A model generated the notes under the pieces. It was given only the letters and a program-made list of their open reading frames with translations, did not search any database and had not been told where the DNA came from. A DNA stretch of 64,000 bases from positions 5,394,001-5,458,000 of the forward strand of contig CAKKNE010000001.1 of NCBI GenBank assembly GCA_918797485.1. The letters are read 5' to 3'. Position numbers and translations under genes: made by a program. Of the stretch, positions 45,737-55,406 are shown piece by piece. This DNA comes from Pelagomonas calceolata. Lineage: Eukaryota > Sar > Pelagophyceae > Pelagomonadales > Pelagomonadaceae. How positions within the stretch are numbered: position 1 is the first letter of the stretch; each line of letters begins with the position of its first letter.

Positions 45737-45846
45737 AATGTATATATGTATTTCTTTGTGTAAAAAAGGAGCGGAATGGGGTCTATATGTTGTAGCGTCG
45801 GACACAAGCGAAGGACAAGGTAGAACTAATCGCAGAGTGCGCGTGG

Positions 45847-45868
45847 GCTAGCGGTGTAAGGCACTAGC
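45847..45868 (+). promoter_or_regulatory. 5'-flank motif, copy 9
   Basis: GCTAGCGG, spacer TG, TAAGGCACTAGC. Between two + strand genes; 236 bp before the poly(A) polymerase ATG. Confidence 0.6.
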
Positions 45869-46104
45869 AAAAAGTAGCAAGCTCGGCCGCCGCCGCGTTT
45901 TGCAGGCTCTGTGCAGCGCTGCCGCCTGTGTATGTCAGCATCGGTGCTTCTTGAACCAATCTAGAACGCCCAGCGCACCCGCGCGCCGCGTCGTCCGCCG
46001 GAGCAGTCCAACACAGCAGCGCACCTCGCTGCGCGCAGTCGCCGCGCGCCGCAGCAGCCAACAGCAGCGCCGCACGCGCGCCGCCGCAGCCACAAGCAAC
46101 AACC

Positions 46105-48033
46105 ATGGCGGCAGTAGAACCCTTGCTGAAACCCTTCGAGACGGCCGCGCCGCCGGCGAACTACAAGAAGCTCGACGCCTCTCTCGAAGCTTTCATGAAA
46201 GTACATGTACCAGTAGAAAAGGAAGCCGGCTTACGCACGAGAGAGCGCGTCCTGGGCGAGCTCAAGCGCATCTTCCAGGACTGGGTCCGCCAGGTCTGCC
46301 GCGCCAAAGGCTTGTCAGACGACCTCGCGAACGAGGCCGGAGGAAGGTTGTACACGTCCGGGAGTTACCGGTTGGGCGTCCACGAGCCCGGCGCGGACAT
46401 CGACAGCGTGTGTGTGGCCCCGAACCACTGCACGCGCACCGAGTTCTTCGATACCCTAAAAACGGCTCTGCTCGATCACCCCGACGTGACCAATCTGAGG
46501 TCTGTCGAGACGGCCGTGGTGCCCATCATGACCTTTGATTTTTGTGAGGTGAACATTGATTTGTTATTTGCGCACTTGCCGCTCAATGCCATACCCGCCC
46601 ATTTGGATGTTGATGAAGATGCTGTTTTACAGGGTGTTGATGAGGCCACGGAGAAATCTCTCAATGGTCCTCGCGTGACGAACCTGATTTATAAATTAGT
46701 AGAACACAACTACGGGTCGTTCTTAGTGGCTCTACGAGTAGCAAGAGTCTGGGCCAAAAAAAGAGGTATCTACAGTAACAAGATGGGCTACTTGGGTGGT
46801 GTCAACTTCAACATCTTGGTAGCATTAGTATGCCAGCTCTTCCCGGCGGCGACGCCGTCCTATCTATTGACGAAATTCTTCCACATATTTGCGGACTGGA
46901 ACTGGCCGTCGCCCGCTATCCTTTGCAGACCGGTGGACCACGGCTACGGCTTCGAGGTCTGGGGCCAGCACGCCGATCAATTACGGGGGCGGATGGCGTA
47001 CGCGAACCTGCGGTAATCGGCGGCGTCCGCGTTTTCGCGTCGACGGCGTATGAGCCGTACTCGCGTCGATGGCGTCCGCCCGCCGCCGCGACACACGCCT
47101 CCCGCGCGCAGGAACAACCTCATGCCCATCGTCACGCCGGCCTACCCGGCCATGAACTCGTCGGCCAATGTCAATGCGTGGTCCTTTGCCGTGTTGAGGG
47201 ACGAGTTCAAGCGAGGCAGTCGCATTTGTGAGGAGATCGTCGAGAATGCCGATGAAGACCCGCTGAAGCTCTGGGCGCCTTTGTTGGAGAGAACAGATTT
47301 CTTCGACAAGTATGACGCGTATCTTGCCGTGAATGTACTAGGCGGCGACGAGGAGTCGTTCAACTCCTTTAAAGGTTTTTTAGGGTCTCGCTTACGAAAG
47401 CTGGTGGAACGACTGGGCTACCTACCGCTGCGAGCCATCCACCTCTTCCCCGAAGAATTTGAAAGGACCACCACCGAAGGCCTCGCGGACTACGGCGGCT
47501 GCTGGTTCCTGGGCATCAAGGAGGACGTCACGAGGATGGAGGGCGAAACTTTGATTTTAACACATACGTGGACCGAGTTCTGGACGGAAGACGTCTGTAA
47601 ATACCGCGACCTCGATGATGACTTGGATGTGAGGCTCGAGCACCTGACGTGGGAACAATTACCAGATTTCGTGTTTGGGGACGACCAGGACGAGGTGGCC
47701 GTGGCCAAGGAGGTCGCGCTGGAAAGGCGAGAAGTGCGCCACGCGAGAGAAGCGGAGGAGGAGGAGTTATTAGCTGTGGAGGAGGAAAATCCCGCTCTCA
47801 AGGCGCTGAAGGAGGCCGAGGAGAATGCAGATGCCGGCACATTGAAAAGAGCTAGGGAGGAGGAGGCGGCCGAGGACGAAGTCAAGAAGCCCCTCGCGCC
47901 GACGGAGGCGCGGACGCTGCACGACGACGCTGACCTGCCTCGCCTGGCGGCCGTCCTGCCGCCGTGGCACCCGCTCGCTACAACCAGTCGTGTGCCGCGG
48001 TCCAAGAAGGTGCAGCTGGAGCTGGCGTCCTAA
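46105..48033 (+). CDS. PAP: Poly(A) polymerase (canonical nuclear type), one intron
   Basis: Exons 46105-47012 and 47112-48033 (609 residues). Nucleotidyltransferase motif GSYRLGVHEPGADID with Asp98 and Asp100, third Asp152 in VNIDLLFA. The central domain has RVWAKKRGIYSNKMGYLGGVN and the QLFPAATPSYL stretch, then WPSPAILCRP. Splicing joins YANLR to NNLMPIVTPAYPAMNS, the family motif. The RNA-binding domain follows (SFKGFLGSRLRKLVERL), then a Glu/Lys-rich C-terminus with a possible nuclear signal. It adds poly(A) to mRNA. Intron GTAATCGG...CGCAG has ordinary ends. Confidence 0.93.
47013..47111 (+). other. Intron of the poly(A) polymerase gene, 99 nt
   Basis: Two direct copies of a TCGCGTCGAYGGCGT unit (one diverged) recall the introner stem core, but there are no CTGTGTGG ends and no target duplication. 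It could be an old introner or an unrelated intron. In-frame TAA at its start. Confidence 0.5.
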
Positions 48034-48052
48034 AATCTTAATGTACTAGTGC

Positions 48053-48427
48053 CTAGTCAGTCTTCTTCTTGGGCTTGAGCTTGACGAGCGTCCACATTGA
48101 TAGTGCGGAGCCCGCGGTCATGACCATGAAGAGGAAGGCCCGCGAGGCTTTGTCGGGGTCGCCGCGCGACCGCAGGTACTGCACGCAAAATACCACTGTA
48201 AAGAGGGCGTTGAACATCAAACCGAGGTGCACCGCGATCATCCACTTTTTGTAGTCCTTGTCGCCCTTCTTCGGCTCGCCGAACGAGTTCGCGCCGCACA
48301 AGATCATGAGCGCGCCGCTGCCGACGCCGGCGTAGAGCGAGTGCATGGCACCGCTCGTGTGGGCGCCGTACCAGCCGCAGGCACCGAGGAAGCCGCCGTA
48401 CGAGAGCATGGTCGTCGCGACGGCCAT
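48053..48427 (-). CDS. Small four-helix membrane protein (TMEM14-like)
   Basis: 124 residues with four hydrophobic segments: MLSYGGFLGACGWYGA, LYAGVGSGALMILCG, WMIAVHLGLMFNALFTVVF and AFLFMVMTAGSALSMWTLV. GGFLGACGWYGAHTSGAMHSL recalls the TMEM14 family's GG-x-GY-x-SGS-x-SL signature. Lys-rich C-terminus (LKPKKKTD), a possible ER retrieval signal. TMEM14 proteins act in mitochondrial or plastid envelope transport of porphyrins or lipids; the match is by motif only. It converges on the poly(A) polymerase gene with 19 bp between the stops. Confidence 0.6.
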   Translation of the reverse strand: MAVATTMLSYGGFLGACGWYGAHTSGAMHSLYAGVGSGALMILCGANSFGEPKKGDKDYKKWMIAVHLGLMFNALFTVVFCVQYLRSRGDPDKASRAFLFMVMTAGSALSMWTLVKLKPKKKTD

Positions 48428-48696
48428 GGTTGCTTTGTTGTGTTGGCGTAGAGACGGCTGTTTGAGAGCTGTCGCGTTGGCGGCGTAGTAGGGAGAGCTA
48501 GCTGTCTGGGAGAGCGTCCTACGGTCGCGCTGGCGTGTAGGGAGAGCTGTCTCTGGGAGAGCTGCCCTGAGAGTGGTCTTTATGGCTGCCGTCGAGCGGT
48601 GCTCTGCGCTGCAGCTACTAAGGGCTTGCAAAGGAAGGACTGGAGAAGGATTGCGCGTGCGATTGCAAGCTGGAGCGCTTTTAGCTTGGGCTGGCT

Positions 48697-48720
48697 GCTA
48701 GCGTACAGTAAGACACTAGC
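48697..48720 (+). promoter_or_regulatory. 5'-flank motif, copy 10
   Basis: GCTAGCGT, spacer ACAG, TAAGACACTAGC. In the 478-bp divergent gap, 269 bp before the TMEM14-like ATG and 185 bp before the ATG at 48906. Confidence 0.6.
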
Positions 48721-48806
48721 GAAACAAGCCTGCATCATTCGGTGATTGCGGCAAAGCAGTCGCTTTCGGGCCGCTGCGGGCCGCGCTGGGTTGCAATTTA
48801 TCGTCA

Positions 48807-48898
48807 CCCATCAGAACACATCGAAGGGGCTGCGTTGCCACCCATCACAACTCATCGCAAGGGCTGCATCAAGCACCCATCCGAACACACTCACCACC
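48807..48898. repeat. Degenerate tandem repeat, about 36 bp x 2.5
   Basis: Three diverged copies built on CACCCATC-x3-ACWCATC and RAAGGGGCTGC, in the presumed 5'UTR of the gene at 48906. Confidence 0.6.
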
Positions 48899-48905
48899 AA
48901 AAGAG

Positions 48906-49556
48906 ATGCTGCCCTCGCGGCGCGACTACCGCCCGAAGGCCCCCTTCCACCTGACGCCGCTGCAGCGGCGCCTCGCCATCGCCGGCACGTTGATAATAGG
49001 CCTCGGCGCCTTGTTTCCCTGGGCGCTGGCGCAAGCGATGAGCGCGCACGGCGTCGACGACCACCACTACCACGCGCGGAGGACGACGGCCGTCGTCGCC
49101 GTCGTCTGCGGGCTGATACTGCTCTTCAGCTACGCGCGCGACCGCAGACGCGACAGGGCGCGGACGCGAGGGGCGCAGTCGCAGCGCGCCATCAAGAGCC
49201 AGACGTTCCAGTGCGTGGCGCCACAGACGCCGGGCGAGTTTGTCGTCTTCCCCGTGCGCGTGGCGCGGCGCGGCGTCGCGGCGTCGCGCGTCGTGTCGCT
49301 GGACGGCGACGAGCTGCGGGTCGAGCTCGACACGAAACAACGGGACGCGGCGGGCCGCCTCGACACGGAGGCGAGCTTGAGAAGCTTGCTGGAGGCGGCG
49401 CTGCTGCCGCGCTTTCCGACGGGCGCGGCGGAGGTCGTCACGTTTTATGGCGAGGGCCCGACGGGCCTCGCGGGCGGCCTGGCGCTGCGGCGCGGGGCGC
49501 CGGACTTTGCGCTCGGGCGCAAGGTCGGGTGCTACCTCATGGACGCGGCTGGGTAA
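48906..49556 (+). CDS. Membrane protein of unknown function
   Basis: 216 residues. Two hydrophobic segments near the N-terminus (LAIAGTLIIGLGALFPWALAQ and TTAVVAVVCGLILLFSYA) separated by a His-rich loop (HGVDDHHYHARR), then a soluble, Arg-rich C-terminal domain with TFQCVAPQTPGEFVVFPV and SLRSLLEAALLPRFP. No family recognised; it is a well-bounded single-exon gene. Confidence 0.6.
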   Translation: MLPSRRDYRPKAPFHLTPLQRRLAIAGTLIIGLGALFPWALAQAMSAHGVDDHHYHARRTTAVVAVVCGLILLFSYARDRRRDRARTRGAQSQRAIKSQTFQCVAPQTPGEFVVFPVRVARRGVAASRVVSLDGDELRVELDTKQRDAAGRLDTEASLRSLLEAALLPRFPTGAAEVVTFYGEGPTGLAGGLALRRGAPDFALGRKVGCYLMDAAG

Positions 49557-49561
49557 CTATT

Positions 49562-50350
49562 CTATGTGTTAGTCTCATTGCGTGGGCGCCGATGTTTCGC
49601 CACGCTGTGGTCACAGAGGTGGCACCGGCCCCGTTTCGCCGCGAGCGCTCTTCCAGAAAAGTCCGGCGAAAAGCCCTTCAGCCCGAGGAACTCGAAGAGC
49701 GCCTTCCGCGTCCGGCCCTTGCGGTGGACGAACAAATCTTCGAAGGACACCGTATGTACGCGCGGGTGGCGCTGCGCGATGCCGAGCTGCCACGTGAAAC
49801 GATTCCACATGCCCTTGAAGGACGCCTCGCCCGCGTGCCGTTTCTCGACCCAGGACCGGCGCGCGGAGGCGCGCGTCTTGTAGACGAACACGACGGGCAC
49901 GCCCGGGGCTCGTCGCAGAATAAGTTGGAGCTTTTCCCAGTACGCGGGGGTCTTGTCCACGAAGCGCGTGGTGTTTGTGCCGTGGAACATCGGCGCTTCG
50001 CGAAGCGCATAGGCGTACATGTCCAGGTGCGTCCTTTGGCGTAGGAGCTCGCGGAAACGCGGGCCGGCGAGGCCCAGGGCGCCGGCACCTGTATCTTGCG
50101 TCCACTCGGAAAAAGGTTTGGTGTTGATGAAAGCCGCGGGCCGCTGTGGGAGCAGGAAGCCGGTCTCGAACGGTCCGAGTAGACCAGGCGCCGTCATTAT
50201 CAATTCGCTCGTCACTGTCGTGCCGCCGTGCGCGAGGCCGGTGACGATTATTACAGGCGGCCCGGCCCGCTCCGACGTCTCTGACGACGTCTCGAGCGCG
50301 CTCGCCGCGGCGGCGATAAGGAGGACGGCGCATGCGAAGAGGCGAGACAT
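49562..50350 (-). CDS. Sulfotransferase-family protein, secretory leader
   Basis: 262 residues. Signal peptide MSRLFACAVLLIAAAASA. The PAPS-binding 5' loop reads IVTGLAHGGTTVTSELI (about 36-52), and a 3'-phosphate site is suggested by VFVYKTRASARRSW. FEDLFVHRKG and the FLGLKG end fit the family's C-terminal helices. Golgi or ER lumen sulfation of a glycan or small molecule is inferred. It ends 5 bp from the stop of the convergent gene at 49556. Confidence 0.7.
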   Translation of the reverse strand: MSRLFACAVLLIAAAASALETSSETSERAGPPVIIVTGLAHGGTTVTSELIMTAPGLLGPFETGFLLPQRPAAFINTKPFSEWTQDTGAGALGLAGPRFRELLRQRTHLDMYAYALREAPMFHGTNTTRFVDKTPAYWEKLQLILRRAPGVPVVFVYKTRASARRSWVEKRHAGEASFKGMWNRFTWQLGIAQRHPRVHTVSFEDLFVHRKGRTRKALFEFLGLKGFSPDFSGRALAAKRGRCHLCDHSVAKHRRPRNETNT

Positions 50351-50556
50351 ATGTCACAATCAATGACGTGCAACGCGTTGCGACGTCTTGCGTCGACGAG
50401 TCAAGTGACTCAAGTTGTAATGCAGGAAGTTTCACGACAATGCAGGCGGCCGGCACTCGCAGAAATGATCTAGGTCTTCAAATATCGACCTCAGTATGTG
50501 TAGAATCGCGCCTGGCGCGAACTCACACGAGTTACCAAGGAGGTGCCAAAACCGTA

Positions 50557-50580
50557 GCTAGCGGCTTGTAACACACTAGC
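50557..50580 (+). promoter_or_regulatory. 5'-flank motif, copy 11
   Basis: GCTAGCGG, spacer CTTG, TAACACACTAGC (one change). In the 365-bp divergent gap, 206 bp before the sulfotransferase ATG and 135 bp before the E1-fusion ATG. Confidence 0.6.
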
Positions 50581-50715
50581 AACCAAGCAAGTGCCGGGCC
50601 GTAACCCAATTTGTGCGGGCTCAGTGCTGCAATTACAACCAGCGAGGCGTCCCCTGCACACCAACTATTGGCAGGATCAATCGAATTGCATGCGTTCGAG
50701 CAGTGCCACCGAGTA

Positions 50716-53406
50716 ATGATGCTCCTGCGCCAGGTGCGCTGGTTCGGCGCCAATGGCCGGCGCGCACTCGAAGCGCTACAAAAGACGAGCGCACTCGATT
50801 GGCAGTTCAGCCGCGCGTCGGGCCCCGGCGGCCAGCACGTGAACAAGGTCAACACGCGCGCGGAGCTGCGGCTCGACCTCGACCGCGCTACTGATACAGC
50901 GGCGCTCCCGCGCGACGTGGCCGACCGGCTCACCAAGCACTTGACCAAAGAGCGCGTCGTCGTCGTATCGGCGCAGACGGCGCGCACGCAGAAGGGCAAC
51001 CGCGAGGCGTGCGAGGCCAAGCTCGCGGAGTTGTTGGAGGAGGCGTGGGCGCCGCCCAAGGCGCGGAAACAGCGGGAGGGCATCTCGAGGGACGGCAAGC
51101 GCGCGCGCACGGCCGACAAGCGGCGCCGGCGGGACGTCAAGTCCAACCGCGGGCGCGTCGACTACTTCTCCACGAGCGCTTCGCCAACGACGCTCGCCGA
51201 CAAGCGCTTGAACAGCGCAAAAGAGCTCGCAGCGCTATCCGAGGTCGTCGCGGCGGAAACGCTGCGCCAGCAGCTCGCGAGCGGGGCGCTGCCGACTCAA
51301 ACCTCGTCGGCGCCGCCGCTCGACGCGGACCAAACGAGACTCGTCGTCGACGCGGGCCTGGCGACGTTTCATTTACACGTCGAGGCGCGGATCGCGGCTT
51401 ACTGCGGCGAGGGCTTCTACACGATCGGTCCCTGCGGCGAAGAGCTGCTGGGCGCCGTCGGACTCGTGCTCGAAGACGGCGACGGCGCGGCCCTGCACTA
51501 CCGGCACCTCGCCACGAACGTCGTGCGCTCGCTCCGACGCGGCGACGCGCTCGAAGACCTGCTCCTGGCCAGGGCGCGGGGCTACGTCGTCTCGGGCGCG
51601 GACCCGGCCTGTGGTGGGGTCCATTGTTGTGTCGGCGGCGGTCATAATGATTGGCTCGTCACGTCGACGCTCGCGAGCCAGGCGCCGCGCGCCGTCGGCC
51701 GCGCGCTCGCCGACGCCTTCAAGCCGCGGCGACGACGTGAGCGTCGCGTCGAGTACGTGTCCGTGGGCGACGGCAGCGTGAACAACGCCCACTTTCTGAG
51801 CGCGGTTAATTTTGCCGAATATTGCTCCCACCGCGGCGCCGGCATGCCGGTCGTCTTCGGCGTCGCCGACAATGACGCGTCGATCTCGCTGGCGGGCCAC
51901 GGCTGGCTCCCCAAATTCATTGAGCAGCGCCTGGGCGGCTGCAAGGTTTTTTGCTGTGACGGCGCGGATGGGTCCGACGTCTTTCGCGCGGCATCGGAAG
52001 CGTTCGCGTACGCGCGCCAGGAGCAACGCCCGGCCGTGCTCGTCTTCCAACACCTCCCCCGCCGCTTCGGCCACGCGGCCACGGACCGCCAGGACGCTTA
52101 CCTCTCGCCGACGGAAATCGAAGGCCGCCGCGCGCGCGATCCGCTCGCCGGCTTCATCGGCGACGCCGTCGAGCGGGGCGTGCTGGACGCGGCGACCGTC
52201 GCGGCGCGCAACGACGAGATCGCGCGCGCGGCGCGAAATGCCTTCGACGCGGCCGCGGCCGAGCCGAAGCTCGACGACCGCGCGGCCCTTATCCAACGCG
52301 TCGCCGCGCCGCTCGCGCCCGTGCCGCCGACGCCGGCCGCAACAACCGGGAAAAAAGACGTGCTCCGGAAGCATGCGACGCGCGTTTTAGATGAACTGCT
52401 ATCAAAACATGAGGACGTCGTCTACATAGGAGAGGACGTCGAGCACGGCGGCTACTACCTCGTGAGCGAGGGCCTCAAGGCCAAGCACGGGCGGCGCGTG
52501 CGCGATTTTCCGCCCGACGAAACGGCTCTGTTGGGCGCGGCGGCGGGCCTGGCGCAGCGCGGGCTCGTACCGATTGTCGAGGTGCCGTACGCTAAATATT
52601 TGGACTGTGGCTTCCCGTGTGGGATCAACCACGTCGCGTCGATGCCGAAATTTGATTTCCACACAGGTGGCTTCGACCAGTTCGCCGAGATCGCCGTCAT
52701 GCACTGGTTGAGTAATGGGCGGCAGCCCAACGGTATGGTGATTCGCATGCAGGGCTTCGACCGGGGCTTATTTGGCGGCAACTTCCACACGCACAACTGG
52801 CTGCCCTTACTGCCGGGCGTGGACGTGGTCGCGACGTCGACCGGGCGGGAGTATGTGAAAGCCATGCGCCACGCCGTACGCCAGGCGCGCGCGGGCCGCG
52901 TGGTGATGGTGGTCGACGCCACGTATCTGCTGAACCTGCGTCACGTCCACGGTCGCGATGAAGCGTGGTTGACGAGCTACCCCGCCGAGGGCGACGAGCT
53001 CGCCTTCGACGCCGTCCTGGAGCGCCCTGATGACAGCGACGCCGTTCGCAGAGTAGCCTGCGTCACGTGGGGTACTGGTGTCGTGGCGGCACTTCGAGCG
53101 CGGAAGCTACTCGACGACGGCGTCGCTCTGGACGTCTTCGAGCAGCCGTGCCTGACGTGGTCGGCGGAGGGTCTCGCGACCGCCCTCGCTCCGTACGACG
53201 CCGTCGTCTTCGCCGACCCGTGCAAGCCGAACCAGTGCCCGCTCATGCGGGTAGTGTCGGAACTGCAGGAGACGGACGCGATTCCGCGACGATGGCGCCT
53301 CGCGGCGGCCCAGCCGACCTACAACCCGCTCGGCCGCGACCTCACTTTTTTGTCGGCCGACGACGTCGCCGAGGCGGTCAAGACCGTCCAGCCGTTGTTG
53401 TTATAA
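50716..53406 (+). CDS. ICT1-type peptidyl-tRNA hydrolase fused to 2-oxoacid dehydrogenase E1 (alpha plus beta)
   Basis: Exons 50716-52606 and 52667-53406 (876 residues). Residues 24-150 are an RF-1/ICT1 (YaeJ) domain: FSRASGPGGQHVNKVNTR with the GGQ at 38-40, then a Lys/Arg-rich tail. From about 200 a fused E1 follows: YRHLATNVVRSLRRGD, the TPP motif GDGSVNNAHFLSAVNF (about 351), VADNDASISLAGHGW, then the beta part VYIGEDVEHGGYYLV, LPLLPGVDVVATST and GRVVMVVDATYL. Fused alpha-beta E1s of branched-chain or pyruvate dehydrogenase type occur in some bacteria. The intron restores YLDCGFDQF. An organellar address is likely but the leader is weak. Confidence 0.85.
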   Translation: MMLLRQVRWFGANGRRALEALQKTSALDWQFSRASGPGGQHVNKVNTRAELRLDLDRATDTAALPRDVADRLTKHLTKERVVVVSAQTARTQKGNREACEAKLAELLEEAWAPPKARKQREGISRDGKRARTADKRRRRDVKSNRGRVDYFSTSASPTTLADKRLNSAKELAALSEVVAAETLRQQLASGALPTQTSSAPPLDADQTRLVVDAGLATFHLHVEARIAAYCGEGFYTIGPCGEELLGAVGLVLEDGDGAALHYRHLATNVVRSLRRGDALEDLLLARARGYVVSGADPACGGVHCCVGGGHNDWLVTSTLASQAPRAVGRALADAFKPRRRRERRVEYVSVGDGSVNNAHFLSAVNFAEYCSHRGAGMPVVFGVADNDASISLAGHGWLPKFIEQRLGGCKVFCCDGADGSDVFRAASEAFAYARQEQRPAVLVFQHLPRRFGHAATDRQDAYLSPTEIEGRRARDPLAGFIGDAVERGVLDAATVAARNDEIARAARNAFDAAAAEPKLDDRAALIQRVAAPLAPVPPTPAATTGKKDVLRKHATRVLDELLSKHEDVVYIGEDVEHGGYYLVSEGLKAKHGRRVRDFPPDETALLGAAAGLAQRGLVPIVEVPYAKYLDCGFPCGINHVASMPKFDFHTGGFDQFAEIAVMHWLSNGRQPNGMVIRMQGFDRGLFGGNFHTHNWLPLLPGVDVVATSTGREYVKAMRHAVRQARAGRVVMVVDATYLLNLRHVHGRDEAWLTSYPAEGDELAFDAVLERPDDSDAVRRVACVTWGTGVVAALRARKLLDDGVALDVFEQPCLTWSAEGLATALAPYDAVVFADPCKPNQCPLMRVVSELQETDAIPRRWRLAAAQPTYNPLGRDLTFLSADDVAEAVKTVQPLLL
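52615..52666 (+). mobile_element. Introner, 52 bp, shortest copy, in the E1 fusion gene
   Basis: Ends CCGTGTGGGATCAA / TTGATTTCCACACAG. Exact duplication GTGGCTTC (52607-52614 and 52667-52674). The intron is 60 nt, in frame and without a stop, so an unspliced message would add 20 residues. Confidence 0.9.
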
Positions 53407-53420
53407 ATATGTTTGTCTTA

Positions 53421-54950
53421 TTACAGTGTCACAGTATGGTGGTTCCGGGATTTCTCCTCGAGACGGGCTCGCTCCCTCAGGACCTCGTCTGCACTACGTA
53501 CCTCGGCCACGTGCGCGAGGCGGTCCTCGCGCGTGCATTGAGGGAGGCGGTCCTGGTGGATGCCCCGCCCGTCGAAGACGGCGCCGCGGAACGGCGCGGT
53601 GATGTCCTTGAGCGCGGCCTCACATGTTATAGAACCGCCGAGGTCCGCCAGCGCTGCCCGGGACGCGTTCCGGAGCCAACTTTTATCAAGCGTATGCCGC
53701 ACGAGGGCGGACCCGTCCCGGGGGATGTCCTGATTCAGCACCAAATTTGACGTCGGCATGTCGCGGTGCACGTAGTAGTAGACAACATCGCCTCTGACAA
53801 CAAGCCCGTCGGCCGGGTAGTCGCGCACGCGGCCGGCTTCGTTCGAGCAGCCCAGGTCGACGAGCGGTTTTGGTGTCGACCAGTGGACGGCGTCGCAGGA
53901 GAACGAGAGCGCGAGGTAGCACCTTCTCTCTTCATGCATGGGGAAGAGGCCCAGTAATGTCCGGGCGTCGACGGGATTCTCTTCCACAACAATGTAGTAG
54001 ATCGACGCGCGCCGCACGCGGCAGCCGTTCCATCCCGTAATTCTGATGGGCTCGAAGGCCGAGAACGCGCCCTCAATACTATCAGAGACGGCGACCTGGA
54101 CCCAGCGCCGGCCGTGCGCCGTGTTTAACCTACCAAATAAAGCGACGCCGCTTCCAAATAACGCCGCGGAGAGCTTGCCGTCCCACTCGCAGGTCACGGG
54201 CGTGCGTCGCAGCTCCTGGCAGCCCGCGTGGCGGCCCGTTATTCTGATTGATCCAGTCTCGAACGTCAGGGGCTGATGAGATGGAGGAAAGTAGTGGACG
54301 CCGCGCTGTCGATAGGCCTTGGGCAGGACGGTGCCGCCGCGCGCGCGGCCGCCGAAGCCGTGGACGCGGCCGTCTTTGATGATGGCGGCGAAGTTGTGCG
54401 CGGGCCGCTCGTCTACTCCTTGTGGCAGTGGTAATCGTACCTCCGCCGGCTCGCTTGTGAGTTCGAGCCGCTCGTTCGTAGCCCACATCCACAGCCGCTC
54501 GTCGGGCGCCGCGTTCGGCCAGAGGCCGTCCCGCGCGAGGAGGTACACTTTCTCTTTAAGATCGACGACGGAGAAGAAGCGGTAGGCCAGGCCCGGCGCG
54601 AAGCGATGCAGCACCTCGCCCGCCGCCGGCCGCTCGTTCGTTCTATACGAAGCGACGCACGCGTTGCTAGTGGACCCGTTCAGCGCGCCGGTCCTATACA
54701 ATGTGCACTCCTCATCACCGTAGGCCACGGCGCCGCAGTGCCGCGTCCGCGCGCAGCGTTTGGCGCACGCGTCGCGCGGCGAGGCTTTTTGCGTGCAGCG
54801 GCTGTCGCCGCAGGCCGCGTCTCGCTTTACTGTCGCGAGCTGGTCGCCCAGTTTTACTGGACCGCAGCGGAAGAGGTCGGCGTACTCTTTGAGCTCCGTG
54901 GCCGTGGGGTCCTTGGCCCTGACCGCTGCGAGCAATAGTAGCAGCAGCAT
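53421..54950 (-). CDS. Secreted Cys-rich protein with PAN-like and beta-propeller-like regions
   Basis: 509 residues. Signal peptide MLLLLLLAAVRAKD. Residues about 28-110 carry paired Cys (LFRCGPVKL; ACGDSRC; ACAKRCARTRHCG; GDEECTLY; SNACVASY) like a PAN/Apple or Kringle-type module. The rest is a repeat of short beta strands with WDGKLSAALFGSGVALFG, ISIYY-type and SFSCDAVHWSTPKPL, recalling GH32/GH43-like five-bladed propellers, but no catalytic trio was identified. Cell-surface or extracellular; function unknown. Confidence 0.6.
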   Translation of the reverse strand: MLLLLLLAAVRAKDPTATELKEYADLFRCGPVKLGDQLATVKRDAACGDSRCTQKASPRDACAKRCARTRHCGAVAYGDEECTLYRTGALNGSTSNACVASYRTNERPAAGEVLHRFAPGLAYRFFSVVDLKEKVYLLARDGLWPNAAPDERLWMWATNERLELTSEPAEVRLPLPQGVDERPAHNFAAIIKDGRVHGFGGRARGGTVLPKAYRQRGVHYFPPSHQPLTFETGSIRITGRHAGCQELRRTPVTCEWDGKLSAALFGSGVALFGRLNTAHGRRWVQVAVSDSIEGAFSAFEPIRITGWNGCRVRRASIYYIVVEENPVDARTLLGLFPMHEERRCYLALSFSCDAVHWSTPKPLVDLGCSNEAGRVRDYPADGLVVRGDVVYYYVHRDMPTSNLVLNQDIPRDGSALVRHTLDKSWLRNASRAALADLGGSITCEAALKDITAPFRGAVFDGRGIHQDRLPQCTREDRLAHVAEVRSADEVLRERARLEEKSRNHHTVTL

Positions 54951-55406
54951 TGGGTGCTACATTATGTGCATTTTGGCTCTGCCCCATTCATTTGCCGGTG
55001 GGGCAGCCCGTTGCTTCTCCTTTTGCAAGTTTTGTGTCTTGGTTTTTGTGTGAGCAAAGAGGGTTTTCGAGTTCGGGTCGGACGACGGTGGAGTAATCCT
55101 CCCCCGGGGGCGTCGAGGACGAGAGGTGCGTGCGCCTGCGCAGATTCCTTGGACTGATCGACAAAACCCGACCATTTTGTAACTGCTCGAGCGCGTGCCG
55201 AGGACAGCACGACAGACTGGCCGCTGCTGTTTCAATTTTCACGCCGTCGCAGCGCACAACGCAGTCCTCGGCAACCCGCAGGACTCATCCACGCACTCTC
55301 CCAACCGCTGCGCACTCGCCGCGGCTTTGCGCGATTTAAAACGCGAGTTTGACTCGGAGCGCGGGCGAAGCCTTCGCACGAGCCTATTCGTCTGCTCGAC
55401 TCCAAG
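54951..55406. other. Divergent gap, 456 bp
   Basis: Between the secreted protein gene (-) and the membrane protein gene (+). A small ORF-rich but non-conserved stretch. No copy of the 5'-flank motif. Confidence 0.35.
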
